Shown: positions 18,321 to 28,086 of the stretch, piece after piece
Numbering within the stretch: position 1 is the stretch's first letter
How the letters are laid out: the number at the start of each line of letters is the position of its first letter
From: Pinisolibacter aquiterrae
GTDB taxonomy: Bacteria; Pseudomonadota; Alphaproteobacteria; Rhizobiales; Ancalomicrobiaceae
Direction: 5' to 3'
Assembly (NCBI RefSeq): GCF_019160155.1
Contig: NZ_JAFNIH010000035.1
Coordinates: 186,001 to 250,000 of the forward strand
DNA length: 64,000 nucleotides
Translations under genes and position numbers: made by a program
The notes under the pieces: generated by a model
Databases searched by the model: none
What the model was told of the DNA's origin: nothing
Seen by the model: the letters and a program-made list of their open reading frames with translations, nothing else

Positions 18321-18835
18321 GATGGTCTTTCGCCTCGTGTCCGTACGCCGTACCAACCGGACCCCACATCGGCCGGCGCCGGAACGGCGCGCGGGGCGAC
18401 GCGGGGAAAGGCCCGGCTTCTCGTGGATCGCGCCCGCTCGAGCATCCGCTCCGCTCGCGTGGGGACGTCCGTTTGTTTCCGGGTGAAGAGGGGCGCGCCG
18501 GCTCGACGCGAGTCGACGGTCCTCTTCGGAGTCTATGCCGCACTTCGATGGTAACGGGACATTAACGAATATGAAACCGGCACTCCCCGGTTTTACCTAT
18601 CATCGTTAACGACCGCGATTCTCCGCCGTCGCGGCGGACGGCGGCCGGTGGAAAACGCCGGCAACCCGCCGATATTGCGGCATCGGGCACAGGCCGGCCG
18701 CGCATTCACCATTTTCTCACCCTATGAATCGTTCCAGGCTGCTCGGTGGGGTCCTCGCGCTTCGGTTTAACCGCTTCGCGAGGGCGGAGGCGCCAGGATC
18801 GGGCGACGGACGGGTCGATGCGCGGAGGGACGGCG
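18321..18835. other. Intergenic region between gpr-like gene and HPt gene
   Basis: No convincing gene. It must hold the gpr-like promoter (minus strand) and the promoter of the HPt gene (plus strand). The part from 18550 to 18620 is AT-richer than the surroundings and contains GTTAAC-type elements, one of them a near-consensus CtrA box at 18551-18566. Overlapping frames here are shadows with no coding character. Confidence 0.6.
18551..18566. promoter_or_regulatory. Possible CtrA box upstream of gpr-like gene
   Basis: GTAA-N7-TTAAC, one mismatch from the alphaproteobacterial CtrA consensus TTAA-N7-TTAAC, 230 bp before the gpr-like ATG. Cell-cycle control of a polar-growth gene would make sense, but a single degenerate box is weak evidence. 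Confidence 0.35.
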
Positions 18836-19222
18836 ATGTTGATGGAACCGAGGACGGCGACGACGATCGAGGTGGCCGACATGACGGAACACGGCGCCGG
18901 CCGACGGGCCGCTCCGATCGATCTGGTGCATCTGGCGCGGCAGACCTTCGGCTCGGCCGATCTCGAGCGCGAGGTTCTCGGGCTCTTCGTCGCCCAGTCC
19001 AAGGGGCTGGTGGCGCGGATCGCGACCGCGGAGCCGCGCGAGCGCGGCGCGCTGGTGCACCGGCTGAAGGGATCGGCGCGCGGCGTCGGCGCCACCACGG
19101 TGGCGCGGATCTGCGACGCGTTGGAGGCGCCCGCCCTGGCGGAGGCCGAGGCGCGCCGGCTGATCGACGATCTGGGCGTGGCCACCGCCGATGTGCGGCG
19201 GTTCGTCGATTCCATTCTCTGA
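18836..19222 (+). CDS. HPt domain phosphotransfer protein
   Basis: A 128-residue protein with one histidine-phosphotransfer domain: the phosphoacceptor His is in ALVHRLKGSARGVGA (near residue 76), followed by helices TVARICDALE and LIDDLGVATADVRRFV. HPt proteins relay phosphate from a hybrid kinase to a response regulator; in alphaproteobacteria ChpT-like and other HPts act on CtrA and related regulators, but this one is a plain HPt. The ATG at 18836 has GGAGG 8 nt upstream. No kinase gene is adjacent. Confidence 0.85.
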   Translation: MLMEPRTATTIEVADMTEHGAGRRAAPIDLVHLARQTFGSADLEREVLGLFVAQSKGLVARIATAEPRERGALVHRLKGSARGVGATTVARICDALEAPALAEAEARRLIDDLGVATADVRRFVDSIL

Positions 19223-19447
19223 AGTCTCCGAGCGTTCCTTCGCGGCCGGTCTCGCTCTCCCGATTCGGTCGGGTGACGAGGCGGCGGGCCGGGGCGAGGG
19301 CGAGCGGTCCGGCCCGGCGCGACGCCGTCGCGACTTGACGGGCGGGCGTGATCTCGCCATTTGGAGGCCTGCGCGCCGCCGAGCCCCCATCCGCAGCGAT
19401 CTCCCGACGGCGCCGGCCCCTCTCTCCGCGCTGCGTCAGGTTCCTCG

Positions 19448-19768
19448 ATGCCCAAGATCACCTTCGTTCCCTATCGACAGGAAGAGATCACCGTGGAGGC
19501 CGAGATCGGCTCGACCGTCATGGAGACGGCCGTGCGCAACGGCATTCCCGGCATCGAGGCCGAATGCGGCGGCGCCTGCGCCTGCGCCACCTGCCACGTC
19601 TATGTGGAAGACGGCTGGTACGAGAAGGTCGGCGCGCCGCAGCCGATGGAAGAGGACATGCTCGACTTCGCCTGGGAGGTGAAGCCGAATTCGCGTCTCT
19701 CCTGCCAGATGAAGGTGACGGCCGAGCTCGACGGGCTCGTCGTCCACGTTCCCGAACGCCAGGCCTGA
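19448..19768 (+). CDS. [2Fe-2S] ferredoxin, adrenodoxin type
   Basis: A 106-residue electron carrier. The cluster ligands are the three cysteines in ECGGACACATCH (near residues 39-48; C-X5-C-X2-C spacing) and the fourth in RLSCQM (near 86). VYVEDGWYEKV and the C-terminal VVHVPERQ are typical of the vertebrate/adrenodoxin-type group used with P450s or iron-sulfur assembly. A ferredoxin-NADP reductase is encoded about 1.8 kb downstream, a plausible reductant. Confidence 0.92.
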   Translation: MPKITFVPYRQEEITVEAEIGSTVMETAVRNGIPGIEAECGGACACATCHVYVEDGWYEKVGAPQPMEEDMLDFAWEVKPNSRLSCQMKVTAELDGLVVHVPERQA

Positions 19769-19855
19769 TCGCCGGTTCACCGACCCGACCGAGCGATGGC
19801 GGGAGGACATCCCGCCATGCGCCGCCGTCGACGCGACTTCGAGTGACTGGTTGTA

Positions 19856-19879
19856 CCATACGTATATATACACGTATGG
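19856..19879. promoter_or_regulatory. AT-rich perfect inverted repeat
   Basis: CCATACGT and ACGTATGG flank an 8-nt ATATATAC spacer, in a short AT-rich patch of otherwise GC-rich DNA. It lies 88 bp after the ferredoxin stop and 133 bp before the protease start. It could be an operator; no run of T follows, so a terminator is less likely. Confidence 0.45.
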
Positions 19880-19976
19880 ATATTCGTGTTAATCATATCC
19901 GGCCGGGTTTTCCGGCGACTTTCTTCGAAACGACGACAGACACGGCACGGCTGAGTCTTCCCCCGGGGGAGGGCGC

Positions 19977-19994
19977 GGCACGGAGAACCGTGCC
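19977..19994 (+). promoter_or_regulatory. Leader hairpin before the protease gene
   Basis: GGCACGG-AGAA-CCGTGCC forms a 7-bp stem, ending 5 nt before the GGGAGG ribosome site of the gene at 20012. It could tune translation or protect the 5' end of the mRNA; no riboswitch class is recognised. Confidence 0.35.
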
Positions 19995-20011
19995 CGACGG
20001 GAGGCTCTTCC

Positions 20012-21364
20012 ATGAACGGCGATCTCGACGCATTCCGTAAGCTCGACGCGATCAAGTCGGCCGAGGCGAAGAAGATTCTGGCGCGACCGGGGGTCACCGG
20101 CGTCGCGGTGGGGTATCGCACCAAGGGAGGCGCGCGGACCTCCGAGCCGGTCATCATCGTCTATGTCGAGAAGAAGAAGCCGCGCGAGATGCTCGGCGCC
20201 CAGGACGTGATCGAGCTGGACGGGGCGCCGATCGACATTCAGGAGCACGGGCCGATGGTGGCGCAATATCTGCGCATGCCCCGGGACCAGATCTCCGCGC
20301 AGGATTCCTCGCCGCATCGCCCGCTGACCGGCGGCATCGAGATCGGTCCGACCGGCGATCACTTCGTCGGCACGCTCGGCGCGATCCTCTACGACACCGC
20401 CTCGCATCAGCCGACCGGCCTGACCAATTGGCATGTCGCGGCGGGCAGCACGGCCAATCCCGTGGGCCGGACCATCAGCCAACCGGGCAACGGCGCGGCC
20501 GCGAAGATCGGGCATTGCGTCCGCGCGGTTCGCGGGCCGGGGGGCGGCGGCGACGTCGACGCGGCGGCGATCGCGCTCGACCCGGGGGTGCCCTATGCGC
20601 TGCTCCAGGAGCAGTCGATCGGCACCATCAACGGCGTCGCGCCGGCGGCCCTCAATCAGTCCGTCGTCAAACAGGGGCGCACGAGCAATCGGACCACCGG
20701 CCGCGTCGCCGCGCTCGGGTGGACCGGAAACGTGAATTATGACGGCACTCTCGTCCATTTCTCCAACCAGATTCTGATCGAGCCCGTCGGCGTGCCGGCG
20801 GCCAGTCTGCCGGGGGATTCCGGGTCGGTCTGGCTCTCCGATCCGGCGCATCTGGCGATCGGGCTCAATTTCGCCGGCGACGGGCACGTCGCCATCGCCA
20901 ACCCGATCGCGGCGGTTCTGGCCGCGGTCGGCGTCACCGCGTCTCTCGGAGCGTCGGCGTTCTATCGCTGGTTCAACCCCTCCCACGGCGACCACTTCTA
21001 TACCGAGGACCCGGCGGGCGAGTTGGCGCCGGTTTCGGGCTATGTCTTCGAGGGGGTCGGATGCCGCCTGTTCACACAGGGAACGGCGGGGACGACGCCG
21101 TTGCATCGCTGGTATCGGTCGGCCAACGGGGATCACTTCTATACGACGGATCCTTCGGGCGAGTTGGCCCCGCAGGCCGGCTACGTCTACGAGGGCGTCG
21201 CCGGTCTCGTGGCGACGAGCGCCGCGCCGGGGCGGGTCGCCTGGAACCGCTGGTTCAATCCGCACAGCGGCGATCATTTCTACACCACCGATCCCAACGG
21301 TGAGCTGGCGCCGCAGGCCGGCTATGTCTCGGAAGGCGTGACCGGGTGGGTCTTGCCCGCCTGA
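20012..21364 (+). CDS. NAL1-like trypsin-fold protease with three C-terminal DUF5648-like repeats
   Basis: A 450-residue protein. Residues 20-75 (PGVTGVAVGYRTKGG...IIVYVEKKKP) match the leader domain of bacterial NAL1-like serine proteases. A trypsin-fold domain follows with candidate triad His in LTNWHVAAG (near 143), Asp in GGDVDAAAIAL and Ser in PGDSGSVWL (near 270). The last 130 residues are three repeats of about 42 residues, FYRWFNPSHGDHFYTEDP / LHRWYRSANGDHFYTTDP / WNRWFNPHSGDHFYTTDP, each ending GYV(F/Y/S)EGV, as in DUF5648. There is no signal peptide, so location is unclear. The start at 20012 has GGGAGG 7 nt upstream. Substrate unknown. Confidence 0.75.
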   Translation: MNGDLDAFRKLDAIKSAEAKKILARPGVTGVAVGYRTKGGARTSEPVIIVYVEKKKPREMLGAQDVIELDGAPIDIQEHGPMVAQYLRMPRDQISAQDSSPHRPLTGGIEIGPTGDHFVGTLGAILYDTASHQPTGLTNWHVAAGSTANPVGRTISQPGNGAAAKIGHCVRAVRGPGGGGDVDAAAIALDPGVPYALLQEQSIGTINGVAPAALNQSVVKQGRTSNRTTGRVAALGWTGNVNYDGTLVHFSNQILIEPVGVPAASLPGDSGSVWLSDPAHLAIGLNFAGDGHVAIANPIAAVLAAVGVTASLGASAFYRWFNPSHGDHFYTEDPAGELAPVSGYVFEGVGCRLFTQGTAGTTPLHRWYRSANGDHFYTTDPSGELAPQAGYVYEGVAGLVATSAAPGRVAWNRWFNPHSGDHFYTTDPNGELAPQAGYVSEGVTGWVLPA

Positions 21365-21499
21365 TCCCGTCGGTGCGCGCTCGGACGTGTCGCTTCCGGG
21401 CGGCGCACTACGGAACGGAGCCTCGCCGGAAGAGCATTCGCTTTTCCGGGGGCGCAAGGGAATGGCGGTTCTTGCCGTGCCCTCGACACCGGCATATGA

Positions 21500-22615
<1,116 letters not shown>

Positions 22616-22636
22616 TCTCGATCCCGATCGATGCGC

Positions 22637-22668
22637 GAAGGGCCGGAGGTTCACGCCTCCGGCCCTTC
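22637..22668. terminator. Hairpin terminator after ferredoxin-NADP reductase
   Basis: GAAGGGCCGGAGG and CCTCCGGCCCTTC form a 13-bp stem around a short loop, 22 bp after the reductase stop and before the convergent gene at 22695. It probably serves both strands; the T-run is weak. Confidence 0.75.
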
Positions 22669-22694
22669 GTCGTCTTCCGACCTGCCGCGGCCGA

Positions 22695-23195
22695 TCAGCG
22701 CCCGGAGGTCGCCATCCGGCGTTCGCTCGCGGTGCCGGGTGGGGCGGTCTCGGTCGCGGTGCCGGCGATGGCGACGCCGGGGAGGCCGAGGAGCCGGGTG
22801 AGGTCGGTGGCGACCTCGGCCTTCCAGGCGAGGGTCGCGCCGACGCCGTCGGGCGAGGGGGTGACGGTGCTCTCGGCCGCGGTGAGGCGAACGCCGGGGA
22901 GGGCGGCCGCGCCGACGGCGAGGCTGGTCCGGCCGGCGAGGGCGGCGGCGGTTCGATCGGCGGGGGCGGTGCCGCCGCTGGTGCTGCGCTCGGCGTCGAT
23001 CGCGCCGGCGCGGGCGGCGCTGTGGGCGGCGTTCCGCATCTCCGTCGCCACCGTCGCGACGTGGATCGCATCGACGATCATGGCCGTCGCGGCGATGCCG
23101 AGGAGGATCGCCACCGCGACGGCGCGGGCACTCGGGCCCCGGCGCTCACCGTCGATCGCCGTCGGGTCCGTGGTCTTCGTCGTCCTGGTCTTCAT
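22695..23195 (-). CDS. TadE/TadG-like pseudopilin-type membrane protein
   Basis: A 166-residue protein with one N-terminal membrane segment (AVAVAILLGIAATAMIVDAI, about residues 24-43) followed by a helix TEMRNAAHSAARAGAIDAE. That layout is like TadE-type minor pilins, where flp/tad pilus assembly substrates carry a Glu after the processing site. The mature part is Ala/Thr-rich. No tad genes are adjacent, so the role is inferred only from architecture. The start at 23195 is the internal ATG; two upstream options exist in frame. Confidence 0.45.
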   Translation of the reverse strand: MKTRTTKTTDPTAIDGERRGPSARAVAVAILLGIAATAMIVDAIHVATVATEMRNAAHSAARAGAIDAERSTSGGTAPADRTAAALAGRTSLAVGAAALPGVRLTAAESTVTPSPDGVGATLAWKAEVATDLTRLLGLPGVAIAGTATETAPPGTASERRMATSGR

Positions 23196-23371
23196 CCGCT
23201 CCACACTCGATGACTTCTTCACCCTCGGCGGATGAAATCGAGTGCAGAGTCTAGACGTCGAATTTCGGCGAAAACATGTGACAACCAATTGTAAATGAGC
23301 CGGTCTATTTTGTTTCTTCTATTTCCGGTTCGTATCTTTTGTTGCATGGAGTGAGGCCGCGACTCTCACGT

Positions 23372-25135
23372 CTATTCCGCCGCGGCGGCTCCGGCGGGGC
23401 GGCGGTCGTCGTTGGCGCCGTAGACGTGGCCGGGCAGGACCGCGCCGGAGGAGGCGGCATCGTTGCCGGAGGTGATCGCGCCGCCGGTCTCGCCCTCGGG
23501 CGGGGCGCGCTCGATCAGTTCGGCGGCGCCCCAGGGCGACTGCTGGACCAGGGTGTAGCCGCGCGCGTTGAGGAGCGCGAGCGTGTCGGCGGAGAGCGCG
23601 AAGGGCTCGTAGAAGACCTTGTCGGGCAGCCACTGATGATGGATGCGCGGCGCGTCGACCGCCTCGCGCGGCCGCATGCCGAAGTCGACGACGTTCAGGA
23701 TCGTCTCCAGAACCGTGGTGATGATGCGCGACCCGCCGGGCGAGCCGACCACCAGGAAGACCCGGCCGTCGCGCGAGACGATGGTCGGCGACATCGAGGA
23801 GAGGGGGCGCTTTCCCGCCGCGATGGCGTTGGTCGCGCCCTGGACGAGGCCGAACAGATTGGCGGCGCCGGGCTTCACGGTGAAGTCGTCCATCTCGTCG
23901 TTGAGGAGGAAGCCGGTGCCGGGGGCGACCACGGCGGCGCCGAAGAGGCCGTTGATCGTATAGGTCACGGCGACGGCGTTGCCGGCGGCGTCGACGATCG
24001 AATAATGGGTGGTCTCGAGCTTCTCGTGTGGCGGATCGCCGGGGCCGAGGCGATCGGAGGGGATCATGCCGGTGTCCTCGATGCGGGTGCGGATCGCCGC
24101 CGCGTAGTCCTTCGAGGTCAGGCGGGCGAGCGGCATGGTGACGAAGTCGGGGTCGCCGAGCAGCGTGTTGCGGTCGAGAAAGGCGTGGCGCATCGCCTCG
24201 ACCATGCGGTGGACGGTGTCGGCCGAATGCCAGCCCGACGCCTTCAGGTCCCATCCCTCGAGCACGTTCAGGATCAGGCACAACGTCACCCCGCCCGATG
24301 ACGGCGGCGGCGCGGAGAGGACGTCGAGACCGCGATAGCGGCAGCGGATCGGCTCGCGCTCGGCCGTCCGATAGGCGGCGAAGTCGCCGGTCGTGAGGGT
24401 GCCGCCGTGGACCGTCATCGCCACGTCGACGGCGCGGGCGATCTCGCCGCCGTAGAAGGCGTCGGGTCCGCCGGTGGCGATCGCCTCGAGGGTCGCGGCG
24501 AGATCGGTCTGGACGAGGCGGTCGCCGGGGGCGAGGGGGGCGCCGTCGGGCTTCAGGAAGATGCGCGCGGCTTCCGGGTCGCGGGCGAGGCGGGCCTTGC
24601 CGCGCGCGAGGATGTCGGTGTCGGCGCGGGTCAGCGTGAAGCCCTCGCGCGCCAGCCGGATCGCCGGGGCCATGACGCGGTCGCGCGGCAGGCTGCCCCA
24701 TTGCTTCAGGGCGTGATCGAGCCCGGCGACGGTGCCGGGGACGCCGCTCGCCCGCCAACCGTCGAGGCTCGCGCCCTTCACGACCTCGCCCTTCGGGTCG
24801 AGATACATGTCCGGCGTCGCCACCGCCGGCGCCTTCTCGCGGAAATCGAGGAAGCGCTCGGTGCCGTCGGCGAGTTTGAGCGTCATGAAGCCGCCGCCGC
24901 CGATGTTGCCGCAGCAGGGATCGACCACGGCGAGGGCGTAGCCGACGGCGACCGCCGCGTCGATCGCGTTGCCGCCGGCGGCGAGGATGTCGCGGCCGAT
25001 CTCGCTCGCCAGCCGATGGGCGGAGACGACCATGCCGCGCGTGCCTTCCACCGCCGGCGGCGAGGCGGCGAGGGCGGGGGCTGCGGCGAGCACCGCGACG
25101 AGGGCGGCGGCGAGGACGAGGCGGCGGCGAGGCAT
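23372..25135 (-). CDS. ggt: Gamma-glutamyltransferase
   Basis: A 587-residue periplasmic enzyme that hydrolyses or transpeptidates glutathione. It has a signal peptide ending APALAA (near residue 24). GMVVSAHRLASEIGRDIL and GGGFM start the large subunit. Autoprocessing occurs before the Thr of LETTHYSIVDAAGNAV (near residue 387), the N-terminal nucleophile of the small subunit. The oxyanion region LSSMSPTIV and SPGGSRI follow. It is a normal-length single-chain precursor. Divergent from the hydrolase gene at 25285. Confidence 0.93.
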   Translation of the reverse strand: MPRRRLVLAAALVAVLAAAPALAASPPAVEGTRGMVVSAHRLASEIGRDILAAGGNAIDAAVAVGYALAVVDPCCGNIGGGGFMTLKLADGTERFLDFREKAPAVATPDMYLDPKGEVVKGASLDGWRASGVPGTVAGLDHALKQWGSLPRDRVMAPAIRLAREGFTLTRADTDILARGKARLARDPEAARIFLKPDGAPLAPGDRLVQTDLAATLEAIATGGPDAFYGGEIARAVDVAMTVHGGTLTTGDFAAYRTAEREPIRCRYRGLDVLSAPPPSSGGVTLCLILNVLEGWDLKASGWHSADTVHRMVEAMRHAFLDRNTLLGDPDFVTMPLARLTSKDYAAAIRTRIEDTGMIPSDRLGPGDPPHEKLETTHYSIVDAAGNAVAVTYTINGLFGAAVVAPGTGFLLNDEMDDFTVKPGAANLFGLVQGATNAIAAGKRPLSSMSPTIVSRDGRVFLVVGSPGGSRIITTVLETILNVVDFGMRPREAVDAPRIHHQWLPDKVFYEPFALSADTLALLNARGYTLVQQSPWGAAELIERAPPEGETGGAITSGNDAASSGAVLPGHVYGANDDRRPAGAAAAE

Positions 25136-25284
25136 CGGCGGATCCCGTGTCGGCGAAGGGAGGCGAGCCTAACCCGCCGAGGGGACGGGCGAAACCGGGC
25201 GGACGAAAACGCTTGCGTGATGAGGAGCCGGCTTCAAAGCCGGCGCCGGACATGGCAGGATCGCGGCCCAGCCGGAGCTCCCGA

Positions 25285-25839
25285 ATGATCGATCTCGACG
25301 CCGCCGTCCTCCTTCCCATCGACATGCAGAAGGCGATCGACCTGCCGGGCCGGCCGGCGCGCGGCAATCCGAAGCTCGACGAGAACGGTCTGAGGCTGCT
25401 CGCCCTTTGGCGGGCGCGCGGGCTGCCGATCATCCATGTCCAGCATGCCTCGGTCGAGCCGGACTCGTGGTTCCGCCCGGGCCACGCGGGCTACGACATG
25501 CGCCCCGGCTTCGAGCCGCGCGCGGGCGAGGGCCATGTGATCAAGTCGGTCAATTCGGCCTTCATCGGCACCGATCTCGATCTGAGATTGCGCCGGCTCG
25601 GGGCGAAGCGGGTGGTCTGTTTCGGCTGGGCCACCGACATGTGCGTCTCCACCACCATCCGCACCGGCGCCAACATGGGCTGGGAGATGGTGATGGTTCA
25701 CGACGCCTGCGACTGCAGCGATCTGCCGGACGTGCTGGGCCACGGGACGATCCCGGCGGCCGAGCTCCACCGCGCCCATGTGGCGACGCTGGCGGCGGAT
25801 TTCTGTAAGGTGGTGGGGGTGGACGCTCTTTCGGCATGA
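25285..25839 (+). CDS. Isochorismatase-family cysteine hydrolase
   Basis: A 184-residue alpha/beta hydrolase. The catalytic Asp lies in LPIDMQKA (near residue 13), the Lys in VIKSVNSAF (near 87) and the nucleophilic Cys in GWATDMCVSTTIR (near 119), with a preceding cis-peptide region. Family members act on isochorismate, nicotinamide, N-carbamoyl amides or ureides; the substrate here is unknown. A GCCGGCTT/AAGCCGGC hairpin (25227-25244) precedes the gene, and CCGGAG ends about 6 nt before the ATG. Confidence 0.85.
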   Translation: MIDLDAAVLLPIDMQKAIDLPGRPARGNPKLDENGLRLLALWRARGLPIIHVQHASVEPDSWFRPGHAGYDMRPGFEPRAGEGHVIKSVNSAFIGTDLDLRLRRLGAKRVVCFGWATDMCVSTTIRTGANMGWEMVMVHDACDCSDLPDVLGHGTIPAAELHRAHVATLAADFCKVVGVDALSA

Positions 25840-25890
25840 CGGATCGACGAGGCGCCCGGGATCGAACGGGGTTCGATCGAGGAGGACCGC

Positions 25891-26274
25891 ATGCTGAGCG
25901 CCGAAGCGATTTCACAGGCCAAGACCGCGGTGGTCTATTCCAATCAGGCGCCGCCCCATCACGAAAGCGACGATTGCATTCGCATTGCCTACGAGTGGTT
26001 GGACGCTCAACTGAAGATCGCCAACAAATGTTCGAAGCGATATTCGCTCAAGCATCTCGTCGAGAAATGGGCCGGACGTTACGTCTCGCAGGCAGACGTC
26101 GACGTCGCCGCCTTTCTCCACCCCGACATTGCTGGGAAATACCCCCATTACAACTTTTCGGCTCAGTTGATGGAGCCGAACCTTCGGCGGCTCGAGGGGA
26201 TCGCCGAGGCTATGACGCAAATGAATTACAGGAAAGACTTCAGCCCCGGTCTCTATAAATATCACGAATCCTGA
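25891..26274 (+). CDS. Hypothetical protein, probably co-transcribed with CoxE-like gene
   Basis: A 127-residue protein not recognised by family. It is soluble, without signal peptide, with aromatic-rich parts (RIAYEWLDAQLKI, KHLVEKWAGRYVS, DIAGKYPHYNFS) and a Tyr/His C-terminus. A strong GGAGG sits 6 nt before ATG 25891. Codon use is less GC-biased than the neighbours, hinting at a newer origin. It ends 15 bp before the CoxE/VWA gene, so a functional link with that protein is possible. Confidence 0.65.
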   Translation: MLSAEAISQAKTAVVYSNQAPPHHESDDCIRIAYEWLDAQLKIANKCSKRYSLKHLVEKWAGRYVSQADVDVAAFLHPDIAGKYPHYNFSAQLMEPNLRRLEGIAEAMTQMNYRKDFSPGLYKYHES

Positions 26275-26289
26275 GGAGCGGTGTTCTTC

Positions 26290-27465
26290 ATGTTCATCAC
26301 CTTCTTCACCGAACTGAAGTCTGCCGGAATTCCCGTTTCTTTGCGGGAGTATCTGACGCTCATGGAAGCGTTGGAGAAGGATCTCGCCGAGAAGCGGGTC
26401 GAGGATTTCTATCACCTCGCCCGGGTCTGTCTGGTCAAGGACGAGAAGTTCCTCGACAAGTTCGACCGCGTCTTCGGCGCCGTCTTCAAGGGTCTCGACC
26501 TGATGAGCGAGGCGACCGAGGCGGAGATCCCCGAGGAGTGGCTGAGAAAGCTCGCCGAGCGGTTTCTGACCGAGGAGGAGAAGGCCAAGATCGAGGCGCT
26601 CGGCGGGTTCGAGGCTCTGATGGAGACGCTGAAGAAGCGGCTCGAGGAGCAGAAGGGGCGCCATCAGGGCGGCAACAAGTGGATCGGCACCGCCGGCACC
26701 TCGCCCTTCGGCGCCTATGGCTACAATCCGGAAGGTGTGCGCATCGGGCAGGAGACGTCGCGCCACCGCCGCGCGGTCAAGGTCTGGGACAAGCGCGAGT
26801 TCAAGGATCTCGACGGTTCGGTCGAGCTCGGCACGCGCAACATCAAGGTGGCGCTCAAACGCCTGCGCCGCTTCGCCCGCACCGGCGCGGCCGATGAGCT
26901 CGATCTCGACGGCACCATCAAGTCGACCGCCGAACGGGGGTATCTCGACGTGAAGCTGCGCCCGGAACGGCGCAACGCGGTCAAGCTCCTGGTCTTCTTC
27001 GACGTCGGCGGCTCGATGGACGACCACGTCCGGGTCTGCGAGGAGCTGTTCTCGGCGGTGAAGACCGAGTTCAAGACCATGGAGTGGTTCTATTTCCACA
27101 ATTGTCTCTACGACTTCGTGTGGAAGAAGAACGATCGCCGCACCACGGAGAAGATCGACACCTGGTCGGTGCTGCACAAATATCCGTCCGACTACAAGGT
27201 GATCTTCGTCGGCGACGCGTCGATGTCGCCTTACGAGATCTCGCATCCGGGCGGGTCGGTCGAATATTGGAACGAGGAGGCGGGCGCCACCTGGATCGAG
27301 CGGGTGACGACGGTCTATCCGAAGACCGTCTGGCTCAATCCGACCACCGAGGACTGGTGGGGCTACACGCCCTCGATCGGCATGGTGAGGCGGCTGATGG
27401 GCGAGCGCATGTTCCCGCTGACCCTCGAGGGCCTCGACCGGGCGGCGCGCGAACTGGCGCGGTGA
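26290..27465 (+). CDS. CoxE-like VWA domain protein
   Basis: A 391-residue protein. The N-terminal helical region (FFTELKSAGIPVSLREYLTLMEAL) and a C-terminal von Willebrand A domain with metal site DVGGSMDDHV (near residue 239) identify the CoxE-like group. These usually work with MoxR AAA ATPases as metal-insertion or assembly chaperones. A MoxR gene lies 9 kb away (36428-37273). The ATG at 26290 was chosen over GTG 26281 because the ribosome site GAGGAG is 11 nt before the ATG but only about 2 nt before the GTG. Confidence 0.88.
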   Translation: MFITFFTELKSAGIPVSLREYLTLMEALEKDLAEKRVEDFYHLARVCLVKDEKFLDKFDRVFGAVFKGLDLMSEATEAEIPEEWLRKLAERFLTEEEKAKIEALGGFEALMETLKKRLEEQKGRHQGGNKWIGTAGTSPFGAYGYNPEGVRIGQETSRHRRAVKVWDKREFKDLDGSVELGTRNIKVALKRLRRFARTGAADELDLDGTIKSTAERGYLDVKLRPERRNAVKLLVFFDVGGSMDDHVRVCEELFSAVKTEFKTMEWFYFHNCLYDFVWKKNDRRTTEKIDTWSVLHKYPSDYKVIFVGDASMSPYEISHPGGSVEYWNEEAGATWIERVTTVYPKTVWLNPTTEDWWGYTPSIGMVRRLMGERMFPLTLEGLDRAARELAR

Positions 27466-27468
27466 GGC

Positions 27469-27981
27469 TCACGCGCTCGGATCGCGCATCCGCCGCACCG
27501 GGCCGCTCGGGGGAAGCGGCGCCAGCACGCGGTTGACCAGCACGCCGACGAGAAAGACGATCCCGCCCAGCACGACGGCGCCGATCGTCCAGATCAGCGC
27601 GAACCAGTCGATCGTGTCGGCCCAGGGCAGACCTTCGGCGACGCGGACGCGGATCGGGCTGCCGGCCGGCCACCGATCGACCAGCGCCTGCGAAATCGCG
27701 CGGTTGCCGCGATCGGTACCGGCGTTCATCGCGCCGACAAGGGCGACGTCGCCGCCACCGGGGGGCCAACGCACGCGGATGCGTGGCGCCCAGCGCGGGT
27801 TGCCGCCGACGTAGCCGGTGAGCACCACCTCCGAATCGGCGACCGTGGTCTCGGCCCGCTCCGCCAGCGAGGCGAGAGGGGGCGTGCCGCGCGTCGGCGC
27901 GCCGAGGAGGCCGACGACGAAGAACAAACCGCCGACGACGATGAAGACCCAGCGGAAGACGAAGAGTGTGACGCCCGTCAT
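27469..27981 (-). CDS. Two-pass membrane protein (DUF3592-like)
   Basis: A 170-residue protein with a membrane segment near each end (VTLFVFRWVFIVVGGLFFVVGLLGA and IWTIGAVVLGGIVFLVGVLV). Between them is a beta-rich domain of about 90 residues, as in DUF3592 proteins. Function unknown. It converges tail-to-tail with the CoxE-like gene, only 3 bp apart, leaving no room for a terminator. Confidence 0.6.
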   Translation of the reverse strand: MTGVTLFVFRWVFIVVGGLFFVVGLLGAPTRGTPPLASLAERAETTVADSEVVLTGYVGGNPRWAPRIRVRWPPGGGDVALVGAMNAGTDRGNRAISQALVDRWPAGSPIRVRVAEGLPWADTIDWFALIWTIGAVVLGGIVFLVGVLVNRVLAPLPPSGPVRRMRDPSA

Positions 27982-28086
27982 TCTGTTCTCCCTCCGGCAG
28001 ATGGGAACACGGACGGCGGGGCGCGGTCAAACCCGGGCGGGTGCTTTCGCGGTTAGAGTGGGCGGACCCGAATCGGAGGACGACCC

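Noticed and set aside
12054-18554. A plus-strand open frame of over 2100 codons opposite the gpr-like gene
   Set aside because: It is an antisense shadow of a repetitive, GC-rich gene: Gly/Asp/Arg-rich low-complexity translation with no domain and no ribosome site. The minus-strand protein has clear membrane segments, a conserved C-terminus and a terminator.
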